Source of the DNA: Bradyrhizobium diazoefficiens USDA 110
GTDB lineage: Bacteria; Pseudomonadota; Alphaproteobacteria; Rhizobiales; Xanthobacteraceae
Assembly: GCF_000011365.1 (NCBI RefSeq)
Contig: NC_004463.1
Coordinates: 744,001 to 808,000 of the forward strand
Direction: 5' to 3'
Length of the DNA stretch: 64,000 nucleotides
The translations under genes were made by a program, and so were the position numbers. The notes beneath the pieces were generated by a model. That model was not told the origin of the DNA. It did no database searches and worked only from the letters and a program-made list of their open reading frames with translations. This document shows positions 1-9,741 of the stretch, one piece after another. Positions within the stretch are counted from its first letter, which is position 1; every line of letters starts with the position of its first letter.

Positions 1-122
1 GCCTCCAGGTTCGAGATATGATGGCTGAGCGCGGACTGCGCGACGTTCACCTGGTCGGCCGCGCGCGACAGGTTCCGCTGCTCGTAGACGGCGATGAAAT
101 AGCGGAGCTGGCGTGAATCCAT
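1..122 (-). CDS. LysR-family transcriptional regulator, N-terminal fragment (runs off window start)
   Basis: Reading the minus strand from the ATG at 122 gives MDSRQLRYFIAVYEQRNLSR and continues through AADQVNVAQSALSHHISNLE to the window edge. This is the winged helix-turn-helix start of a LysR-type regulator (RQLRYF opening, AAxxxxVAQSALSxxIxxLE recognition helix). Only about 40 residues are present, so the effector domain cannot be judged. It is divergent from the CoA-transferase gene that starts at 229, the usual layout for a LysR regulator that controls its neighbour. Control of that operon is inference. Confidence 0.85.
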   Translation of the reverse strand, partial: MDSRQLRYFIAVYEQRNLSRAADQVNVAQSALSHHISNLE

Positions 123-228
123 GGGCGATCAAGCGTTCTAGAACTGCGAAGGCAATCTTCGACAGATTATATTTTTCAGAAGGCTTGTGAAGGCCTAGTC
201 TCCCGGTTGGACGAACAGGGAGTGACGC
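123..228. promoter_or_regulatory. Divergent promoter region between lysR and CoA-transferase gene
   Basis: This 106-bp gap separates the divergent LysR gene and CoA-transferase gene. It holds an AT-rich stretch (about 166-178) and a partly symmetrical TTC...GAA segment near 175-191 that could be a T-N11-A type LysR site. CAGGGAG just before the ATG at 229 is a good ribosome binding site. The operator is a guess from layout. Confidence 0.4.
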
Positions 229-1404
229 ATGACTGAGGCCGGATTGCCGCTCGAAGGCGTGCGGATCGTCGAGATGACCCACATGGTCATGGGTCCGACC
301 TGCGGCATGATCCTCGCGCAGCTCGGTGCCGAGGTGATCAAGGTCGAGCCGCCGTCCGGCGACAAGACGCGGAGCCTTGGCGGCATGGGAACGGCGTTCT
401 TCCCGCTGTTCAATCGCGGCAAGCGCAGCGTCGTGCTGGATTTCGAGAAGCCTGGGGATCGCGACAGCATGCACCGTCTGCTCGCGACGGCCGATGTGTT
501 CCTGGAAAACTTTCGCGATGGCCAGCTGGAGAAGCAGGGGTTAGGTGCCGAGGAATTGCGCCGCCGGCATCCGCATCTGATCATCGCCGGCCACAAGGGC
601 TTTCTGTCCGGCCCCTACGAGCATCGCCCCGCGCTCGACGAGGTCGTGCAGATGATGTCGGGGCTCGCGGCCATGACCGGCACCAAGGAGAAGCCGCAGC
701 GCGTCGGCTCCTCCGCCAACGACATCATGGGCGGCATGTTCGGCGTGATCGCGATTCTCGCCGCGCTCTATCAGAAGCGCGGAGGCAAGCGCGACGGCGC
801 CGACATTCGCATCGGCCTGTTCGAGAACTGCCTGTTCCTGGTCGCCCAGCACATGGTCGAATACGAGATGACCGGCAACAAGCCGCGTTCGATGCCCGAG
901 CGCGAGCACGCCTGGCCAATCTACGACATTTTCGATGCCGCGGACGGCGAGCGCATTTTCATCGGCGTCGTGACCGAGGGGCACTGGCAAAGCTTCTGCC
1001 GGGAGTTCGGCCTGACCGAGTTTCTCGAAGATCCCGCCTTGCGCACCACGACCGACCGTATCCTGGCGCGGCCGCGAATCCTTCCGCGCGTCGCCGAGAT
1101 CATCCGGCAGCGGAACGTGGCAGAGCTGTCGCAGAAGCTCGACGCGCTCAACATCTGCTTTTCGCCGATCAACCGGCCCGAGGATCTCCTCACCGATCCC
1201 CATGTGCTGCGCCCGGGCGGGCTCGTCAGCAATTTCACGGCCGACGGTAAGCCGTTCCATGTGCCGGCTCTGCCGGTCGAGTGGAACGGCAGCCATCTCG
1301 GTGAAGGCCTGAAGGTCGCACCGCTCGGCGCCGACACATCGGCGGTTCGTGCCGAGATCGACAAGGATGACATCGCGTCAAAAGCCGCTGGGAGGCCTGC
1401 ATGA
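229..1404 (+). CDS. CaiB/BaiF family (class III) CoA-transferase
   Basis: The protein is 391 residues, normal for family III CoA-transferases, which move CoA between carboxylic acids through an aspartyl intermediate. The N terminus LEGVRIVEMTHMVMGPTCG followed by LAQLGAEVIKVEPP is the family's CoA-binding Rossmann start. Asp165, in SANDIMGG, lies where the catalytic aspartate sits. The stop overlaps the start of the next gene, an HMG-CoA-lyase-like enzyme, by four bases (ATGA), so the two are almost certainly translationally coupled. That partner suggests activation of a branched or hydroxylated dicarboxylic acid such as hydroxymethylglutarate before carbon-carbon cleavage. The substrate is inference; the family is sure. 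Confidence 0.9.
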   Translation: MTEAGLPLEGVRIVEMTHMVMGPTCGMILAQLGAEVIKVEPPSGDKTRSLGGMGTAFFPLFNRGKRSVVLDFEKPGDRDSMHRLLATADVFLENFRDGQLEKQGLGAEELRRRHPHLIIAGHKGFLSGPYEHRPALDEVVQMMSGLAAMTGTKEKPQRVGSSANDIMGGMFGVIAILAALYQKRGGKRDGADIRIGLFENCLFLVAQHMVEYEMTGNKPRSMPEREHAWPIYDIFDAADGERIFIGVVTEGHWQSFCREFGLTEFLEDPALRTTTDRILARPRILPRVAEIIRQRNVAELSQKLDALNICFSPINRPEDLLTDPHVLRPGGLVSNFTADGKPFHVPALPVEWNGSHLGEGLKVAPLGADTSAVRAEIDKDDIASKAAGRPA

Positions 1405-2348
1405 GCCGGATCGAGACGATTTACCCCTCAGATCGCGTCAGCCTGCGCGAGGTGGGCCTGCGCGACGGGCTCCAGCTCGTGAAGAAATTTCCGTCAACCG
1501 AGGCCAAGCAGCGCTGGGTACGCGAGGAATATGCCGCCGGCGTGCGGCACTTCGAGGTCGGATCGTTCCTGCCGGCCAAGACCTTCCCGCAATTCGTCGA
1601 CGTGCGCGATGTCATCGGGGCGGTCGCGAACCTGCCGGGCGCTCATGGAATCGCGCTTGCACTCAACGAGCGCGGCGTCAACGAAGCCCTCGAATCCGGT
1701 GTTGGCGAAATCGCGTCGGTGGTCTCGGCCACGGAAGAGCACAGCCAGGCCAACGCCCATCGCTCGCGCGACTCCGCGATCGCCAATGTCAGGCGGCTCT
1801 GCGAGATGCGCGACGCCAGCTCCCACAAGCCGCTCGTGAATGCCGCGATCTCGATGGCGCTGGGCTGCTCGATCACCGGCGCGGTTGATCCGGCCGAGGT
1901 CTTGCGGCTGGTCGACAAATGCCTTGAGGCCGGCGTCGATTTCGTCGCGATCGCCGACACCGTCGGCTACGCGGGCCCGAAGCAGGTCGCCGAGCTGTCG
2001 CGCGCCGCGGTCAAGCTCGCAGGACAAAAGCCGATCTGCATCCACCTCCACGACACCCGCGGCATGGGCATCGCCAACGCCGCGGCTGCACTGGACGAGG
2101 GCGTGCGCATTCTCGACGGATCGCTCGGCGGCCTCGGCGGCTGCCCCTTCGCGCCCGGCGCGACCGGCAATGTCGTGTTCGAGGATCTCGTGTTCCTGTG
2201 CGAGAGCAAGGGATTTGCGACGGGGATCGACCTGGAGAAGCTGGTCGGTGTGCGCAGGATCTTGCGCGACGAGATGCCGAACGAAACGCTGTATGGCGGC
2301 GTCGCGCGGGCGGGCCTGCCGTGCGGGACGGTGGCGAAAGCGGCGTGA
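1401..2348 (+). CDS. Hydroxymethylglutaryl-CoA lyase-like TIM-barrel enzyme
   Basis: A 315-residue member of the HMGL/DRE-TIM metallolyase family. Visible motifs are REVGLRDGLQ near the N terminus (metal and catalytic Asp), the metal-binding HLHDTRG, and the C-terminal glycine-rich loop LGGLGGCPFAPGATGN carrying the cysteine of the HMG-CoA lyase signature. The family splits 3-hydroxy-3-methylglutaryl-CoA or related acyl-CoAs into an acetyl or acetoacetyl product. It is coupled to the preceding CoA-transferase by a four-base overlap. Together they would activate and cleave a hydroxy-dicarboxylate, in leucine or itaconate/citramalate-type catabolism. Which one cannot be told from sequence. Confidence 0.85.
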   Translation: MSRIETIYPSDRVSLREVGLRDGLQLVKKFPSTEAKQRWVREEYAAGVRHFEVGSFLPAKTFPQFVDVRDVIGAVANLPGAHGIALALNERGVNEALESGVGEIASVVSATEEHSQANAHRSRDSAIANVRRLCEMRDASSHKPLVNAAISMALGCSITGAVDPAEVLRLVDKCLEAGVDFVAIADTVGYAGPKQVAELSRAAVKLAGQKPICIHLHDTRGMGIANAAAALDEGVRILDGSLGGLGGCPFAPGATGNVVFEDLVFLCESKGFATGIDLEKLVGVRRILRDEMPNETLYGGVARAGLPCGTVAKAA

Positions 2349-2357
2349 GCTTTTTTT

Positions 2358-2505
2358 CCTTCTCCCCTTGTGGGAGAAGGTGGCGCGAAGCGCCGGATGA
2401 GGGGTTTGTCTCCGCGAGCTCGAAGAGGAGTAGTCGCTGAGACATACCCCTCACCCGTCTCGCCGCTTCGCGGCGAGCCACCCTCTCCCACAAGGGGAGA
2501 GGGAG
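2358..2505. repeat. Intergenic palindromic repeat, CTCTCCC/GGGAGAGG family, copy 1
   Basis: The two ends are near-perfect inverted copies: CTTCTCCCCTTGTGGGAGAA at the left and TCTCCCACAAGGGGAGAGGG at the right. Between them lie smaller palindromes (GGCGCGAAGCGCC and CGCCGCTTCGCGGCG) and the paired words GATGAGGGG/CCCCTCACCC. Three related copies occur elsewhere in this window. It is non-coding and may form a large hairpin between convergent genes. Confidence 0.8.
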
Positions 2506-2527
2506 ACGCACCGTCTATGCGACGGAC

Positions 2528-2974
2528 TTACTCATGCCTGTGCCCGTGCTTCCGCGCCTTCGCCGGCTTGCCTTCGCCCGTCGGAATCATCACCACGCGC
2601 CCATAGCGCACGCCGCGTTCGGCGATGATGTGGTCGGCGAAATGCCTGACCTCGTCGGCCGCGCCGCGCAGTGCCGTCATCTCCATGCAATTGTTGTCGT
2701 CGAGATGGACGTGCAGCGTCGCCAGCGCGAGGTCGTGGTGGCCGTGGAATTCCTGCACCAGGCGTTTCGAGAGATCGCGGGCGGCGTGGTCGTAGACATA
2801 GACGAGACCGGCGACGCAGGGGCCGGTCTGCGCCGTGTCCTCTGAGGTCTGTTGCAGGCCGGCCCGCGCGAGGTCGCGGATGATCTCGGAGCGGTTCTGG
2901 TAGCCGCGCGCCGCCGCCGCGGCGTCGATCTCCGCCAGCAGATCGTCCTCGATCGTGATCGTAATTCGCTGCAT
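2528..2974 (-). CDS. nikR: NikR-type nickel-responsive transcriptional regulator
   Basis: A 148-residue protein with an N-terminal ribbon-helix-helix domain (QRITITIEDDLLAEID...NRSEIIRDLAR, residues about 2-45) and a C-terminal ACT-like metal domain. The high-affinity nickel ligands are present in HVHLDDNNCME (two His and one Cys) with the preceding HGHH supplying the fourth. NikR represses nickel uptake genes when nickel is bound. The ATG at 2974 is chosen because GGAGAGGACCTG precedes it; an upstream in-frame ATG at 3040 would put the start inside a repeat. No nik, hup or ure genes are nearby; the neighbour is a copper exporter. The C-terminal tail is rich in Lys/His. Confidence 0.9.
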   Translation of the reverse strand: MQRITITIEDDLLAEIDAAAAARGYQNRSEIIRDLARAGLQQTSEDTAQTGPCVAGLVYVYDHAARDLSKRLVQEFHGHHDLALATLHVHLDDNNCMEMTALRGAADEVRHFADHIIAERGVRYGRVVMIPTGEGKPAKARKHGHRHE

Positions 2975-3004
2975 CAGGTCCTCTCCGCGCGTATCGCTCC
3001 TCTT

Positions 3005-3175
3005 ACCTCGCCCCGCTTGCGGGGAGAGGTCGGAATTCAAGCCTAGCTTGAATTCCGGGTGAGGGGGACTCTCCGCGAGTCCGTCTCTTGCCGGCTGCGT
3101 GGTAGCAGCCCCTCACCCCAACCCTCTCAGCGCGAGCGAAGCTCGTCGCGGCCCCGTAAGAACGGGGAGAGGGAG
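3005..3175. repeat. Intergenic palindromic repeat, CTCTCCC/GGGAGAGG family, copy 2
   Basis: CTCGCCCCGCTTGCGGGGAG at the left and CCGTAAGAACGGGGAGAGGG at the right bracket the element, with GGTGAGGGGGA and CCCCTCACCCC inside. It contains a perfect 11-bp inverted repeat, GGAATTCAAGC at 3032-3042 and GCTTGAATTCC at 3046-3056. It fills the space between nikR and the copper ATPase gene. Confidence 0.75.
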
Positions 3176-3182
3176 TACGCCC

Positions 3183-5648
<2,466 letters not shown>

Positions 5649-5696
5649 TTCCATGCTCCGGCTTTGTGCCAGGTCTCGATGTAGGTCTTGCAACCC

Positions 5697-5713
5697 ATAC
5701 CCGGTAGGGGTAT
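5697..5713. promoter_or_regulatory. Predicted CsoR operator between copA and csoR
   Basis: ATACCCGGTAGGGGTAT is a palindrome with six-base arms (ATACCC/GGGTAT) and a G-tract, the form of known CsoR operators (TACCC...GGGTA). It lies 49 bp before the copA start and 10 bp before the csoR start, so one dimer-of-dimers could control both promoters. Seen directly; the assignment rests on the adjacent CsoR-type gene. Confidence 0.75.
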
Positions 5714-5722
5714 ATAGACGGC

Positions 5723-5998
5723 ATGCGCAAGGACATCAAGACATCTGTCGGAAAACGTCTCGGCCGGATCGAGGGCCAGGTTCGCGGCCTGTCGAAAATG
5801 GTAGAGGAAGACCGCTACTGCATCGACATCGTGACGCAGATCTCGGCGGTGCGCGCCGCGCTGCGCCGGGTCGAGGAGGAGGTCCTGAAGGACCACGTCG
5901 CCCATTGCGTCGAGCACGCCATCACGAGCGGCGACAAGGCCGACCAGCGCGCCAAGATCGCGGAGCTGATGGCGGTGATCGGACGGGCGGAAAGGTAG
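5723..5998 (+). CDS. csoR: CsoR-type copper(I)-sensing repressor
   Basis: A 91-residue all-helical protein of the CsoR/RcnR/FrmR family. It starts with [13 protein letters not shown] (DNA-facing helix), and residues Cys33, His58 and Cys62 match the Cys-x(n)-His-x3-Cys Cu(I) site of CsoR. RcnR or FrmR would lack this combination. Cu(I) binding releases it from DNA and derepresses copper export. It is divergent from the copper ATPase, with a palindromic site in the 74-bp gap, so autoregulation and control of copA are likely. The RBS before the ATG is weak. Confidence 0.9.
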   Translation: MRKDIKTSVGKRLGRIEGQVRGLSKMVEEDRYCIDIVTQISAVRAALRRVEEEVLKDHVAHCVEHAITSGDKADQRAKIAELMAVIGRAER

Positions 5999-6042
5999 TT
6001 TCGTATTCGCCCGTCATTGTGAGGGGCACGGTATCTCCCCAA

Positions 6043-6170
6043 CGTCGTCCTGGCGAAAGCCAGGACCCACACCGCGGAATCTATCGATCGCGGTCGGCAG
6101 CGGTACCGAACGACGAGTCGTCGCCAAACTTCTCCCTGGGGTAATGGGTCCCGGGCTTCGCCGGGACGAC
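6043..6170. repeat. Intergenic palindromic repeat, GTCGTCC/GGACGAC family, copy 1
   Basis: The element starts GTCGTCCTGGCGAAAGCCAG and ends GGGCTTCGCCGGGACGAC, with GGACCCA and TGGGTCC inside and a CGCCAAACTTCTCCCTGGGG segment. Related copies lie at 8759-8900, 45914-46077 and 53321-53448, all in intergenic DNA. Confidence 0.75.
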
Positions 6171-6177
6171 GGCGGAG

Positions 6178-7161
6178 TTAAGCCGCGATCTCGCGCGCCC
6201 GTCTGCGGCGCCGCGGGCGGTACATCGCCAGCTTCTTCAGCAGCGAGACATGCGCCGCGGCGGCGGCACATTCGACCATCTCCGCGGGCTGCGCGCTTAC
6301 TTGCTCAGCCGGAATCTCATCCGGCGCCTCTTCGTCAGCCGCTTCAGGAACGAGCGGCGGCGCACTGATCGTTTCTGGAAACACACTGAATGTGCCCGCT
6401 ACCTCCTCGAGCGGCTTCTGCTTGTCGGCCCAGTGCAGGGTGGTGTAGTCGAACCCGTGCACGATGGTGGGTTTGACGACTTCGAAATAGGGCGAGATGT
6501 CGAAGTCGCGGGGCATGTAGAGCGAGGAATCGCGGATGTGCAGGATCTCGCGGCGGGCGGCGCGGCTGCCGGCCTTGGTGATCTTGGGCAGGATCGGATA
6601 GCGCACGGCGTCGAACGCCTGCGCGATCAGCGCCGAGCAGATGATCTTGGTCGGATCGCCCGAGCCGATCGCGATCATGCGGCGCCGCCAGCGCTGCGGT
6701 ATCGGCAGCGGAAACAGGAAGCGCATCAGGTCGACGATGTTCTTGGTGTCGTAGCCGAAGCCGATGCGGTTGATCGCATAGCGGCAGACCGTGGTGCGGT
6801 CCTCATGGGACAGCCCGACCGGGCGGCAGACCCGGGTGTGATAGGGGAAGTATTTCGACAGCGGCGCCGAGGTGACGCCTTCGCCGATATTGGCCTCGAT
6901 CAGCACATGCGGCTCGCCGCTAGGCTCTTCCGCACCCTCGATCGGGCCGACATAGAGCGCGGCATGCGACCAGGTCGACTGCGTCAGGTATTTGATGATG
7001 CCGGAGATGCGGTTGTTGCCCTCGACCAGCAGCACGTCGCCGGGCTCGATGACGCCGCGCAGGTGCTCGGGGTCGCTCGGCGTGAACGGCTCATAGCCCG
7101 GCACCTCCTTCGAGAGGTACGCGGCAATCAGCTTGCCGACTGAATCTAGGACCGTCCCCAT
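6178..7161 (-). CDS. YiiX/YaeF-type permuted papain-fold hydrolase
   Basis: A 327-residue protein. The segment GVIEPGDVLLVEGNNRISGI followed by TWSHAALYVGP (His66) and later KIICSALIAQAFDAV (Cys175) has the permuted order, His before Cys, of the YiiX-like NlpC/P60 superfamily. Those enzymes act as amidases or acyl hydrolases, often on lipid or peptide substrates. No signal peptide is obvious. The C-terminal 80 residues are Ala/Glu/Pro-rich and end in an Arg-rich tail. The start at 7161 has GGGGGAG seven bases upstream, placed just after a GGCGGCC...GGCCGC hairpin. Substrate unknown. Confidence 0.7.
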   Translation of the reverse strand: MGTVLDSVGKLIAAYLSKEVPGYEPFTPSDPEHLRGVIEPGDVLLVEGNNRISGIIKYLTQSTWSHAALYVGPIEGAEEPSGEPHVLIEANIGEGVTSAPLSKYFPYHTRVCRPVGLSHEDRTTVCRYAINRIGFGYDTKNIVDLMRFLFPLPIPQRWRRRMIAIGSGDPTKIICSALIAQAFDAVRYPILPKITKAGSRAARREILHIRDSSLYMPRDFDISPYFEVVKPTIVHGFDYTTLHWADKQKPLEEVAGTFSVFPETISAPPLVPEAADEEAPDEIPAEQVSAQPAEMVECAAAAAHVSLLKKLAMYRPRRRRRAREIAA

Positions 7162-7353
7162 GTCGAGCTCCCCCGCGGCCTTTTCCGGCCGCCTTTTTTC
7201 CCTTCTCTATCATGGTCGAAACGTGTTGCAATTCGGTTCATCACTCTGTGAGATCAAGCACGATTGATTCACCATGATGGTTGCCGTGCAACATGAGATA
7301 CGGCAAGGTTCGCTGGCTGTTCCCGTTTGCCGCAAGTCTCCGGAAACCATGAC

Positions 7354-8742
7354 ATGACAATCACGCGCCGCGGTTTCCTTTCGGCGTCGGCGGCCTTTGC
7401 CGCGATGCCGGTCCTGCGCGCAACCGCCGCACCCCTGCCGCGCGAGGCTGACATCGTCGTGATCGGCGCGGGGGCCGCCGGAATTGCCGCAGCGCGGCGC
7501 ATCATGGCGGCCAATCGCAAGGTCGTGGTGGTCGAGGCGGCATCGCAGATCGGCGGCCGCTGCATCACCGATACCACGACCTTCGACGTACCGTTCGATC
7601 GCGGTGCGCGCTGGATGCATAATCCCGAGACCAATCCGATGATCCGGCTGGCGCGCAGCGCGGGCCTCGACGTGCTGCCGGCGCCATCGGGCCAGAAGAT
7701 GCGCATCGGCCGCCGCAACGCGCGCGCCGGCGAGACCGAGGAATTCCTGGCGGCGCTGGTGCGCGCCAACCGCGCCATCGACGAGGCCGCGCGTGGCAAG
7801 CTCGATACCTCCTGCGCCTCCGTGCTGCCGAAGGATCTCGGCGACTGGGCGGGTGCGGCCGAGTTCATGCTGGGCGCGAGCTTTGCCGGCAAGGACCTGA
7901 AGGAGCTTTCTGCGATCGACAAGGCGCGCGCGCAGGACCGCAATGCCGCGATCGCCTGCCGTCAGGGCCTGGGTACGCTCATCACGAAGCTCGGCGAGCA
8001 GGCGCCGGTCGCGCTGTCGACGCCGGCAAGCCGCATCAGCTGGAGCAATCGCGACGTCAGTGTGGAGACGCAGGGAGGCAAGATCGCCGCGCGTGCCGCC
8101 ATCGTCACGGTCTCGACCAACGTGCTGACCGCGGGCGCGATCAAGTTCGCACCCGATATTCCCAAGCGCACGTTGGACGCGGCGTCAAAGCTCAGCCTCG
8201 GCAGCTACGACCACATCGTGCTGCAGCTGCCGGGCAATCCGCTTGGTCTTGCGCGCGACGACATCCTCATCGAGCAGAGCAATTCGACGCGCACCGCGCT
8301 GCTGTTCGCCAATATCGGCGGCTCCTCGCTGTGCTCGATCGACGTCGGCGGCTCGTTCGGCCGCGATCTGTCGGAGCAGGGCGAAAAGGCGATGGCGGCC
8401 TTCGCGAAGGAATGGATCGCAAAGCTGTTCGGCAGCGAGGCCGCGGCCATCGTGCAGAAGACCAGCGCGACGCGCTGGAATGCCTCGCCCTTCGTGATGG
8501 GCGCGATGTCGGCGTCCTCGCCCGGCGGTCAGCTCTCGCGAAAGATCCTGACCGAGCCGATCGGCAATCTGTTCCTCGCCGGCGAAGCCACCCACGAGAC
8601 GCTGTGGGGCACCGTCGACGGCGCCTGGGAAAGCGGCGAGCGCGCCGCGGACGCAGCGCTGCGCAAGATCGGCGCGCTCAAGGACGAGCCGGCCGATGTG
8701 CCGACGCAATCGACGAAGAAGCGGCGGGCGCCGCGCCAGTAG
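7354..8742 (+). CDS. Tat-exported FAD-dependent amine oxidase family protein
   Basis: About 462 residues from the ATG at 7354, preceded by GGAAAC. The start MTITRRGFLSASAAFAAMPV is a twin-arginine signal (RRGFLSA then a hydrophobic run), so the protein is probably folded with FAD and exported to the periplasm. DIVVIGAGAAGIAAARRI is the dinucleotide-binding loop, VVVVEAASQIGGRC the second FAD segment, and LAGEATHETLWGTVDGAWESGERAA the C-terminal FAD motif of the monoamine oxidase family. The substrate (a polyamine or amino acid) cannot be predicted. A TTG start at 7327 would add nine residues and disturb the Tat signal. Confidence 0.85.
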   Translation: MTITRRGFLSASAAFAAMPVLRATAAPLPREADIVVIGAGAAGIAAARRIMAANRKVVVVEAASQIGGRCITDTTTFDVPFDRGARWMHNPETNPMIRLARSAGLDVLPAPSGQKMRIGRRNARAGETEEFLAALVRANRAIDEAARGKLDTSCASVLPKDLGDWAGAAEFMLGASFAGKDLKELSAIDKARAQDRNAAIACRQGLGTLITKLGEQAPVALSTPASRISWSNRDVSVETQGGKIAARAAIVTVSTNVLTAGAIKFAPDIPKRTLDAASKLSLGSYDHIVLQLPGNPLGLARDDILIEQSNSTRTALLFANIGGSSLCSIDVGGSFGRDLSEQGEKAMAAFAKEWIAKLFGSEAAAIVQKTSATRWNASPFVMGAMSASSPGGQLSRKILTEPIGNLFLAGEATHETLWGTVDGAWESGERAADAALRKIGALKDEPADVPTQSTKKRRAPRQ

Positions 8743-8758
8743 GGGAATTGATCCAGCT

Positions 8759-8900
8759 GTCGTCCTGGACAAGCGCAGCGAAGCGGAGCGCAGATCCAGG
8801 ACCCATTACCCCAAGAAGTAGTTTGGCGAAGACTCGGAGTGACCCGCTCGCATTACAAGCGTTGACCGGGGTAATGGGTCCTGGCTTTCGCCAGGACGAC
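8759..8900. repeat. Intergenic palindromic repeat, GTCGTCC/GGACGAC family, copy 2
   Basis: It begins GTCGTCCTGGACAAGCG and ends GGCTTTCGCCAGGACGAC, with ATCCAGGACCCATTACCCC answered by GGGGTAATGGGTCCTGG on the other side. It lies between the amine oxidase and TauE-type genes, which converge. Confidence 0.8.
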
Positions 8901-8909
8901 ATTGGGGAG

Positions 8910-9680
8910 TTAGCGCAAAATCCCATCCAGCGCCGGCAGCCCAAAAACAACCGCCATCGCGATCAGCACGTAGCAGATGCCGCGAAATACTTTTTCGCTG
9001 GCGCGGCCGAACAGTGAGGCGCCGAATGCGACGCCGATGGCGTAGACCGGACCGACGATGAGCGAGAGCATCAGCGATTCGCGGCTGATCAGGCCTGTCG
9101 TCGCGTAACTGACCATCGAGAAGAAATCCGACGCGCCGAAGAACAGCAGGATGTTGGCGCGCGCGACGATCGATGCGATCGGGCGGCCGAGCCAGTAGCC
9201 GACGATCGGCGGCCCTCCGGTCTGCGCGAGGCCGCTGCAGAAGCCCGAGAGGCCGCCGATGCCGACCGAGAGCCAGGCGTGGTCCTCGCCGCGATAGCGC
9301 CAGCCCGACAGCAGCAGCAGCAATAGCGCGGCGACGAAGCTGGAGATGATCCAGCGCGTGGTGACGGGCTCGAGCACGCTGAGAAAATAGGTGCCTATGG
9401 GCACGCCGATCAGCGCGCCGAGCACGATCACGGCCGTGGCCTTGCGGTCGGCCTTGCGCCACGCGTCGGGCAGCAGCGGCAGCGCTGCGACGAAATCGAT
9501 CACGAGCAGCAGGGCGGCAACGAGCCGCGGCGCCGCGAAGCTGCTCGCCAGCGGCATGAAGATCAGCGCCGAGCCGAAGCCGGAGAAGCCGCGCGCGGTA
9601 CCCGAGACGAAAGCGACGGCGCAGAGCGCCATCGCAATGGTGAAGCTGACGTCCTTGGGGAGGAAGTCCGTGAGACTCAT
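8910..9680 (-). CDS. TauE/SafE family membrane permease (sulfite exporter-like)
   Basis: A 256-residue integral membrane protein with about eight hydrophobic segments and the two half-repeats of the TauE/SafE family: an early GTARGFSGFGSALIFMPL and a later GGLSGFCSGLAQTGGPPIVGYWL. Members export sulfite, sulfoacetate or similar small anions. There are no sulfonate-degradation genes around, so the substrate is open. It converges with the amine oxidase gene and lies downstream of pheT on the same strand, separated by a palindromic repeat. Confidence 0.85.
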   Translation of the reverse strand: MSLTDFLPKDVSFTIAMALCAVAFVSGTARGFSGFGSALIFMPLASSFAAPRLVAALLLVIDFVAALPLLPDAWRKADRKATAVIVLGALIGVPIGTYFLSVLEPVTTRWIISSFVAALLLLLLSGWRYRGEDHAWLSVGIGGLSGFCSGLAQTGGPPIVGYWLGRPIASIVARANILLFFGASDFFSMVSYATTGLISRESLMLSLIVGPVYAIGVAFGASLFGRASEKVFRGICYVLIAMAVVFGLPALDGILR

Positions 9681-9692
9681 GCTTTATTTCTG

Positions 9693-9741
9693 GAGCATGA
9701 TGTTGTCCGAAAACCGCTTCACACTTTTCGGCATCATGCTC
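9693..9741. repeat. GAGCATGATG...CATCATGCTC palindromic repeat overlapping the pheT stop
   Basis: The arms GAGCATGATG (9693-9702) and CATCATGCTC (9732-9741) are perfect 10-bp inverted copies. Inside, TCCGAAAACCG and CACTTTTCGG form further imperfect pairing. This is a familiar Bradyrhizobium/Rhodopseudomonas intergenic palindrome. Here the right arm includes the TGA stop codon of pheT (9734-9736) and its last two codons. Confidence 0.75.
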
